In this document: positions 11,114-19,157 of the stretch, piece by piece | Position numbering within the stretch: the first letter of the stretch is position 1 | How the letters are laid out: every line of letters begins with the position of its first letter | Origin: Sporothrix humicola | Lineage: Eukaryota; Ascomycota; Sordariomycetes; Ophiostomatales; Ophiostomataceae | DNA length: 64,000 nt | Direction of reading: 5' to 3' | NCBI GenBank assembly: GCA_021396245.1 | Contig: WNYE01000042.1 | Location: 1-64,000 of the forward strand | Notes under the pieces: generated by a model | Databases searched by the model: none | Told to the model about the DNA's origin: nothing | Seen by the model: only the letters and a program-made list of their open reading frames with translations | Program-made: the position numbers and the translations under genes

Positions 11114-13432
11114 ATGTCTGCTACAGTGAGTCCACTCCCAGTGCCACTATCCTGTCACTGATACCACCGATATCACCAACATCTGGTGTTGCACTGCAGC
11201 ACATCCACTCCCTTGCATTTGTCCTTTGGAAGAGGCTTTTTTGCTCTTTTCTTCTTATCTTCCAACATCTTGATTACCCAACGGACACATTTGATTTTTG
11301 CTCGCCTTCCTCTTTCACTCCATCCACTCCTAAATTTTGTGCCGCTACTAACACCTCCCCAGCTCACCAAAATCATCCAGCCCAACGGGACCAACGGAGT
11401 CACCGAGGCCAAGGCCCACGCGCCCAAACTCAATGGCGCCGCCAAGGGCCAGGGCCAGGTCCTGGGCAACAAGCCCGGCTCGACCGAGCCCGTCGGCGAC
11501 TTCGGCTGGGGCCCCTGGACCGTCAAGGATGTGCTGATCCCCTCGTTTGCCGGCCGCGGCCTGGTCAAGAAGTACCACCAGCGCCGCACGCTGTACCAGT
11601 ACCTGACCATGTCGCTGGCGGGTCTGTGGGCCTTCTACAACCTCGAGAACAACGGCTACCGGGCCTTTGCCCTGGGCCTGCTGTTCCCCGGCGCCGGCTA
11701 CACGGCAGTGGCCACCTGGACCTCTGTCTTTACATTCTTGCTTACGCTCGTCCTGTTCCCCGTCACCATTTTCGTGTGGTTCGCCATGGGCGGCATCTTC
11801 TTCCCCTTGGCCCTATACCTTGGCTCGGCCGTCGCTGCCGGCTTTATGGCCCGCCCCGAGGGTCTGTGGCAGCCCAGCGCTGCCCTGTGGGCTGTCTTCT
11901 GCTACAGCGGCATCTGGTGGCTCATGAGCAACGCCAGCTCGCTCAACGCCGCCGGCTACACCAAGGCGCAGGAGCGCAACAAGTACCTGGTCGAGGCCGT
12001 CGAGGAGCAGCTGGCCAACGCCAGCGCCGCGCCGGCCGCCGAGGACCGTGAGCTGTCGCTCGAGACGCTGTGCCACGTCCAGCACATGCTCGAGCGCGGC
12101 TTGACGTCGCACGACAACTTCTCGTACCACGACGTCATCGACCAGTTCCAGACGGGCGCCGTGCGCTACCAGCTGTACGGCGTGGTCGACGTTCTGTCGC
12201 TGTACCAGTGCCACTACGCGCCCAACTTCCACGGCTACCTGTCGCAGGCCTCGCAGAACTGCATCGAGAAGTCGCTGCAGAAGCGCATCATGTCGTACTG
12301 GAAGTGGGAGTCCATATTTGGCAAGTTCACGCTCAGCGACTTTGACCCGATCAAGAAGGACAACATTATGGTCACCGGTTACCTGGCATCGGCCATTGGT
12401 CTGTACACGCAGGCTACCGGCGACCACCGCTACGCTAAGAAGAACGCCCTGGAGTTTGTGATTGACGACGGCAAGCACTACAAGACCTCCTTCGAGGGCC
12501 TCGCCGACGCTCTCTACGAGAACATGTCCGAGAACCCCTACACTCTGTACCCCTGCGAGCCCAACTGGACCTACTCTCTGTGCAACCTGACGGGCATGGC
12601 TGGTCTTGTTATCTCGGACCAGGTCCTCAACCGCGACTACGGTCTCCAGCTGCGTAACCGCTTCGAGCGCGCTCTGGAAGAAGAATTCACCGAGTGCGAC
12701 GGCCGCATCCTGCCCATCCGCTCCGAGTTCACCGGCCTGACGCTCCCTGGTCTTTGCGGCACCCTGACTGACTGTATCAACGCCATGCTCTTGACTGCCT
12801 ACCTGCCCCACCTCGCGCACCGCAACTGGGCCATGATCCGCAAGGAGTTCCTCACCTACGACGACAACGGCAAGCTCACGGTCCTCGGCCTCAAGGGCGC
12901 CGACAAGATGGACCCCGGCAACTACCGTGGCGGCGAAGGTGCCCTGCGCGCCTTTATTGCTGCCACCGCTGCCGAGTTTGGCGACGACAAGATCCGCGAC
13001 GAGGCTCTGGAGCAGCTCGACAACGTCTACTTCCCCGTCGAGACCACGGCCACTGGCGGTCTGTACAACAAGGGTTTGTCCGCCACCACCCAGGTCATCG
13101 CCCTCATGGCCCGTCTCTGCCGCACTCGCGATCTCGCCAACGCCACCCTCCACGGTCCTCCCAAGGCTGTCTTCCAGGGCCCCCTCCTGGCCAAGGCACC
13201 CTTCCCCCAGGTTCTCGTGGCCAAGGCCGTCTCCATCGACGGCGCCAAGCTCGACCTGGTCTTGTACAACGGCAAGGAGGCCGGCACCTTCTCGCTCGAC
13301 GTCGAGCGCCTCATCCCCCACCTGACCTACAGCCTCAGCACCGGCGGCTCCGTCACGGCCGACGCCAACGGCAAGGCTTCCATCAAGACCAAGGTCAGCG
13401 GCCGCACCCAGATTATCCTGACTCTTGCTTAA
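11114..13432 (+). CDS. Membrane-anchored linalool dehydratase/isomerase-like protein
   Basis: Two exons: a tiny first exon 11114-11125 (MSAT), a 237-bp intron with a CTACTAAC branch point, then 11363-13432, giving 693 residues. Residues about 80-195 hold roughly four hydrophobic segments. From about 235 on, the protein follows the alpha-barrel LDI family of Castellaniella: a DPIKKDNIM...GLY..TG..RY block at ~332-361, then CEPNWTYSLCN, with Cys402 and Cys411 spaced exactly like the two active-site cysteines (171/180) of the bacterial enzyme. Asp280 is a plausible match for Asp39. The position of bacterial His129 appears to be Tyr344. Bacterial LDI interconverts linalool and geraniol and dehydrates linalool to myrcene. 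Family membership is fairly sure; the reaction here is unproven. The surrounding oxidation and CoA genes make a terpene role likely. Confidence 0.82.
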
Positions 13433-14091
13433 GTTCAAGTTGGACGGGGACAATTGGAGCGTGTGTGAGTAGGTGTTTCGGAGAAGACATTACCAGGCTC
13501 TTGATTATCTTCTCAAAGTCTCATGCCATCATCCGTCGAAAATGCAGAGAAGCAAGAGAACAAGAATGAAAGATGCAAGCGTACCACCTCTTTGAAGCCA
13601 ATTTTCTTTTTTTCTCTCCTTATCAGTGCCATTGATTTATTTCCCTTCCTCTTTCCTTTATCTACTACAGTACAGAAAAACAAATCAATCACTCTTTCTC
13701 TTATGAACAAGCTGACTCTAAAATGTGATCACGGACTGTAGCTTTTTTTTTTATTTTTACAAATTAACTTTATTCCGTAAATAAACGCGACATACAATAA
13801 TTTAACTTTTTCGACTGATTTCACTCATTTTAACCACAACGAGCTGATCTTCTCGATGGAGTTCAAATTTCTCCTGACGAGCACAGTAGATAAAAATGCC
13901 ACTGTAAGACCAGTATTATTTACTCCCATAAAATAGGTATGTCTTTATCTACTGGAAGTTTCTGTTATAGATACCCAGGTTCTCGTTCCATGATTCAACT
14001 TTGGAAATGAAATAAATAAATTTCAAACAATGTCTATTTATACTTTGCTACTTCTAAAACCGATTTCTACACCAGTTCCCTCTGAGTTCCC
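13433..14091. other. Convergent 3' spacer, AT-rich
   Basis: Lies between the stop codons of the LDI-like gene and the lyase-hydratase fusion. It is strongly AT-rich from 13740 to 14060. No gene or RNA is seen. Confidence 0.6.
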
Positions 14092-15879
14092 TCACAGCTT
14101 GCTTCCTCTTCCCTTGTATTCGTCCCAGTTGGGCTTCTTTCCTGCCTGAAACTGCTTCACACCCCAAGCACCCGGTGCATCTGGAGCCATCATGCGGTCA
14201 AACAGGGCCTTCATGACGTCTGCCTGGGCCTTGCGGCCACCGTCGATCCAGCCAACGCGGACGAGTTCTTTACACATGGCCGAGGCATCGGACGAGACAC
14301 CGCTGAGCTGGTGGAGCAGAGCAGGAAGAAGACGTTCCAGATCGCCGACGCTGGCAACAAGGCCTCTCTGGTGGAGCTCAGATGCCGTCAGAGTGCGTGC
14401 CGTCAGCATGGCCTCGCGGGCCAGCGGGATGCCAAACTCGCGGACGACGGGGCGGGAAATGGTGGCCGGGCAGAGACCGAGTTTTGCTTCGCTCAAAGTG
14501 ACGGCAGCCTTGGGTGAGCACAGCCGCAAATCGCAGGCAAAAGCCACGCCGACACCGCCACCAAAGGCCGGGCCATTCAGAGCGGCAATGGTTGTTTTGG
14601 GGCAGGCGTCCATGGCATCGAGGAGGCCAGTCAAACGGTTGTACTGGGCGTCCGTCTCGGCCGAAGAAACACCGACGGGCGTACTTCCCTTGGACAGGTC
14701 CATTCCAGTGCAAAAGAAACGGCCAGAACCAGTCAGGACGACTCGGTTGACGGATGGATCGCTGCCGACTCTCTGGAAAATGGCCGTCAGGCTGACAATC
14801 ATTTCTGTCGACAAGGCATTGCCGTTCTTGGGACGGTCCAAGGTTACGCGGAGATTGGCGCCGGCTCTGTGGACCAAAAGACCGGGTATGCTCTGCGCTT
14901 TGTCCTCGATCCAGTTAAGGGACTTGGCTGGTGCCCGAGCCGGTGGCTGCTTCTTTCCGTTGTGGTTGGCCGTGCTGACAATGGCGACGCCGGCACGGCT
15001 GCTACTTGGTTTGTTGAGTTCCTGAGAGATCCATGCGCCTGTCTCAACGAGCTTTCCTAGATCAACATTCGTCTGGATGCCCGCCTGCTGGAACATGTAA
15101 ACCACATCTTCGGTCGATGCATTCCCCTTGGCGCCCGGAGCAAATGGGCAACCGCCAAGACCGGCCACACTGGCGTCAAACACGCGGATGCCATAATTGT
15201 AGGCTTCCCAGACATTGGCAAGCGCCTGGCCATAGGTGTCGTGGAAATGGCCAGCCAGTTTGGAGAGTGGGATGCCGTACTGCCGCAAGACGCCAATCAA
15301 AGTCCGCACATTATGCGGTGATCCGACGCCCAGAGTGTCGCCCAGAGATACTTCGTAGCAGCCAACCTCAAGCAAAGCCTTGACAACACGGACGACAGCC
15401 GCTGGATCCGTAGGTCCGTCGAATGGGTCGGCAAAAATGCACGAAACATAGCCCCGGACAGCCGTTCCCGGCCGGGAAAGCACCAGTTTTGCCACATCGC
15501 ATGCCCTTGTCAGCCCCTCGGCAACTGTGCACCGCGTGTTCGCTTTGCTGAATCCTTCCGTAGCGCTCACAAACACGGCTACCTCGTTGACCCCGGCCTT
15601 GGCTGCGATTTCGGCGCCTTTCAGATTGGGCACCAAAACAGGCGTGCGCCGGGCCTTGTCTCTCAAAAGGCCCTGCACAAAGCTGTCCGCCAGAACATCA
15701 CGACAGTCGGCGAGCTGGGGCACGGCTGCGGGCGAAACAACTGATGTCACCTCGATCGTGTCGAGTCCAGTTGCTGCGAGTCGCTGGATGAGCTCAATTT
15801 TGACGGCCGTCGGCACCTTGTCGGAGATATTTTGGAGGCCCTCGCGAGGGCCGACCTCGACGATCCGTACAGATTCCAT
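14092..15879 (-). CDS. HMG-CoA-lyase-like / enoyl-CoA-hydratase fusion with C-terminal SKL
   Basis: A single exon of 595 residues. An upstream in-frame ATG exists, but the ATG at 15879 gives an N-terminus (MESVRIVEVGPREG) that starts directly with the lyase fold. Residues 1-~300 are HMG-CoA-lyase-like: Arg12, Glu13 (Asp42 in human), metal ligands His211/His213, Cys244 in GGCPFAPGAKGN and Asn253. The His-to-Cys spacing equals human HMGCL. Residues ~335-590 are a crotonase domain with the FGGGVGVAFACD oxyanion-hole loop and Glu464 in LSEAKLG. This pattern resembles bacterial LiuC/AtuE hydratases. The two activities are consecutive steps (hydrate the glutaconyl-CoA, then cleave it). The last residues GRGSKL are a canonical PTS1, and no mitochondrial presequence is visible, so a peroxisomal location is likely. 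Divergent from the carboxylase beta gene. Confidence 0.9.
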   Translation of the reverse strand: MESVRIVEVGPREGLQNISDKVPTAVKIELIQRLAATGLDTIEVTSVVSPAAVPQLADCRDVLADSFVQGLLRDKARRTPVLVPNLKGAEIAAKAGVNEVAVFVSATEGFSKANTRCTVAEGLTRACDVAKLVLSRPGTAVRGYVSCIFADPFDGPTDPAAVVRVVKALLEVGCYEVSLGDTLGVGSPHNVRTLIGVLRQYGIPLSKLAGHFHDTYGQALANVWEAYNYGIRVFDASVAGLGGCPFAPGAKGNASTEDVVYMFQQAGIQTNVDLGKLVETGAWISQELNKPSSSRAGVAIVSTANHNGKKQPPARAPAKSLNWIEDKAQSIPGLLVHRAGANLRVTLDRPKNGNALSTEMIVSLTAIFQRVGSDPSVNRVVLTGSGRFFCTGMDLSKGSTPVGVSSAETDAQYNRLTGLLDAMDACPKTTIAALNGPAFGGGVGVAFACDLRLCSPKAAVTLSEAKLGLCPATISRPVVREFGIPLAREAMLTARTLTASELHQRGLVASVGDLERLLPALLHQLSGVSSDASAMCKELVRVGWIDGGRKAQADVMKALFDRMMAPDAPGAWGVKQFQAGKKPNWDEYKGRGSKL

Positions 15880-16554
15880 TGTGGGAGGTAGTATGTAAAA
15901 AATAAACGATGGTAGGAAAGAATGTCCCAAGAATTAGGAATGAAAGCAGTATCGTAAATGCTACAAAACTTCAAAATCACAGACTCACATCAACAATCGA
16001 GTATACAATCAACAACTTTCCATATCGGCTATCAATGACGCCAACCGATGAAGCTCGCGTTGTCGCGCTTCCAAACTGCTGCGCTAAGAAACAAATTCCC
16101 TGCAAAACTCCCCTGTAAAATGGCCCTGCATCTGCGCCCATTTGCACCCCAACCGCCAGCGGACCGCAAGTGGGGTTCGGTCCGTGTAAGTCGGGCCAAT
16201 CAGAAGACGGCAATCTGACCGCACTTGCCTCCTTTCCTGCACTCGTCCCTGGACTCGCTTCTAAACTCCATCTGTCCATTACGGAGTCCTCTGCTCAGCT
16301 ACCCCAACGGTCCGTAGAGTACCCAGAAATACCCAGGAAAGAAAGAAGAAAGTAGCAAGGCAATACACGGCTATCCACACGCGAGTTATCTACTCGTGAC
16401 CTCATTGTGCGCTTGATCCGGGAAATTTGGTCTAGATTCTAGGCGAGAAGATTATCACCAAATATTTTTCGTGGTCCGCACGTTTCTCTTTCTGTGATCA
16501 TTCTAATCAACAACATCATCGGTTTTTGTGCCAAATTCCCACACAGCCTACACC
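15880..16554. promoter_or_regulatory. Shared divergent promoter of lyase-hydratase and carboxylase beta genes
   Basis: 675 bp between two start codons of enzymes acting in successive steps. A TACGGAGT (ACTCCGTA complement) lies at 16280-16287, with TCCGTA close by at 16311. A bidirectional, co-regulated promoter is a reasonable inference. No TATA box is assigned. Confidence 0.5.
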
Positions 16555-18240
16555 ATGACAACATTCGACGTCCAGCAGTCGGAGATCGACTTACGGGAGC
16601 AGCAGTTTGAAGAGAACCGCAAGGCCTGGCAGCCTGTCCTCACACGATTCGAGAATGCGCTCCAGACTGTGAGCAGCGAAGGTGCCGAGCAGTACCAGAA
16701 ACGTCACCAGTCAAGAGGGCAGTTGCTTCGTGAGTACCCTGCGATTTGACAGAATTATTTGCGACACGGTTACTAACAGTTGGCCTTACTCCCAGCCCGC
16801 GATCGTATTGCTCTTCTCCTGGATCACGACTCGCCGTTCCTCGAGCTATGTCCGTTCGCCGGCTATGAGAACCCCGACTCGACGCCCTCGGCCAACCTGA
16901 TTGCTGGAATTGGCCTTGTCAGTGGCCGCATCTGTATGGTCATGTCGCACATTCCGACGCAAAGCGGCGGTGCTTGGAACGAGATGACCGTTGTCAAGAC
17001 GAACCGCATCCTGGCCATTGCATTCGAAAACGACATCCCTCTGGTTTCTCTCGTCCAGTCTGCCGGCGTCTTCCTGCCGCAGCAGTTCAAGGTCTTCCAC
17101 AAGACGGGCCAGCTGTTTTATGATTTGGCTGTCCGCACGCTCAACGGCCAGGCCTCGTGTGCCGTCGTGTTTGGCTCGTCGACAGCCGGCGGTGCCTACC
17201 ACCCTGCTCTGTCGGACTACACCATTTTTGTTAAGGACCAGGCCCAGGCCTTTTTGGGCGGCCCTCCACTCGTCAAGATGGCCACGGGCGAAGTCATTGG
17301 CGCCGAAGAGCTAGGCGGTGCGAGTGTCCACGGTGTCCAGACGGGTCTGGCCGATCAGATTGCCTCGGACGAATTTGACGCCATCCACAAGGCCCGCGAC
17401 TGGGTGGCTTCCCTGCGCCCGAAGCCACTGAACTTGATTTTCCGGGCAGACTCCGAGCCTCGCCCGCCGCGCTACCCTATCGAGGACCTGCTAGGCCTCG
17501 TCAATCCTGACATTCGCAAGTCCTTTGACATGAAGGAGGTCGTCCTGCGCCTCGTCGACGATTCCCGCATGTCGATCTTCAAACCAAAGTACGGCGCCAA
17601 CATGCTGACCTGCTGGGCCCACATCATGGGCTTCCGCGTCGGCATCGTCGCCAACCAGGTGCCCATCATCAACCCCAACGAGGCCCGCAAGACCGCCCAA
17701 TTCATCCGTATGTGCAACCAGCAGAACACGCCCATCGTCTTCTTGCACAACGTCACGGGCTTCATGGTCGGCGCCAAGGCCGAGCACGCCGGCATCATCA
17801 AGATGGGCGCCCAGCTCGTGTCGGCCGTCTCATGCTCCCAGGTGCCGCACATTTCCATCATCATGGGCTCGTCGTATGGCGCCGGAAACTACGCCATGTG
17901 CGGCCGCTCCTACCGCCCGCGCTTCCTGTTTACGTGGCCCATTGGCAAGTGCAGCGTCATGGGCCCCGACCAGCTCGCCGGTGTCATGGAGCAGATCCAG
18001 ATGGCCAAGCTCGGCCCCAAGGGCGGCGAGGCGGCCACCAAAAGGGTCCAGGAGCAGACGGCTCTCTTCAAGGAACGCGTCCAGCACGACGCCGAAAGCT
18101 ATGCTACGAGCAGCCACGTCATCGACGACGGCGTCATTGATCCTCGAGACACCCGCGATGTCCTGGGCATGTGTCTCGAGGTTGTCACGCAGGGTCCCGT
18201 CGCCACGGGCAAGGAGTTTAGAGCTCTGGCAAGAATTTAG
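16555..18240 (+). CDS. Acyl-CoA carboxylase carboxyltransferase (beta) subunit, geranyl-/methylcrotonyl-CoA type
   Basis: Exons 16555-16729 and 16796-18240, with a 66-bp intron (GTGAGT, ACTAAC branch point), give 539 residues. The junction restores the family block GQLLPRDRIALLLD. The crotonase-fold carboxyltransferase motif FGSSTAGGAY is at 184-193, followed by LSDY and FLGGPPLVKMATGE; a second GSSYGAGNYAMCGRSY lies near the C-terminus. It transfers CO2 from biotin to the gamma-carbon of a branched enoyl-CoA. Animal MCC beta has GSCTAGGAY followed by M(A/S)DE, so the SST...LSDY version leans toward the geranyl-CoA group, from memory. The N-terminus is acidic with no mitochondrial presequence. 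The C-terminus LARI fits the loose PTS1 rule [SAC][KRH][LMI]. The alpha subunit follows on the same strand. Confidence 0.9.
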
Positions 18241-19157
18241 ACGAGTAGAGGGGAGGGCCTCAAAGGGGACTGTAGAATCGTGCATTTACAAAATCATTTC
18301 CTTGTATTCTAGATTAAGACATAGCTATCAAATCATACATTCTGCAAGCTGAATTGAATCGACTTTACTTCATCACACGTGAGATTAACATTCGCATCCT
18401 TTGTTTTTGTTCCCTTTCTGATGACCGGCCAGACTCGTCATTACTGTCTCTCAGCCGAGAAGATTAAGAGACATGCTTGTGCATGCAAAATTAGTCCAGA
18501 TTTACGATGAGATATCTCTCTCACAAATCCCATCTCATACAAATCCCGTCCCGTCCAGTCCAAAATATGAAAATAATTTTCAACTTCTGTGAACTTTTCT
18601 GAACTCATGACGAGTGAAAGCAAGCTCCAGTGGAGACCTATCTCTGTTAGTGCTAGTGTGCCTGCGGTCCGTCACTCTCAGCGGGCAAGAGCGCGGATCT
18701 TCAGTGGAGAATTCGGCGGACCATGTGGGGCCGCTGCACTCCTTCCTGCTCCTGCCCTGCAAGTCGACCTCGACTGGGAATTGGGGAAGGAGCCACCAAG
18801 ACTCTAGAATTACCGGATTGGGAAATCATGTTCTTTCCTTTTTCCTATCAGAAAATGTTCAGCCTTCTCAATCGTGCCAGTCGTGCCTGCCCGATGACGG
18901 AAGCGCGAGTGCGCGAGCCGCACGTACCGGCCGGCAGGGGAAGGAGCAAGACGAGGCTTGTGAACAGGGGCAGGGAAAATGGAGAGAAAGAAAGGAGAAG
19001 GCCAGAACAGAGCTCTCCACCATCCTTAGTGAATATGAATGACACGACATCGATTGTCGTGTTGTTTTCATGGTCTAAAGAGTTTCGATCGTCTTTTCTC
19101 CGCATCCCCAACTCTGATCATCATCATCACCACCAAATAACACACCAAGCCGCCACA
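18241..19157. other. Spacer between carboxylase subunit genes
   Basis: Holds the 3' flank of the beta-subunit gene and the promoter of the alpha-subunit gene. The first third is AT-rich. An open frame runs into the alpha gene from upstream, but no other gene is supported. A CATCATCATCACC simple stretch lies just before the ATG. Confidence 0.55.

Noticed and set aside
11813..13453. 546-codon minus-strand frame across the LDI-like gene
   Set aside because: Shadow created by strong third-position G/C bias of the plus-strand gene; Val/Leu/Gly/Asp-rich composition typical of such shadows.
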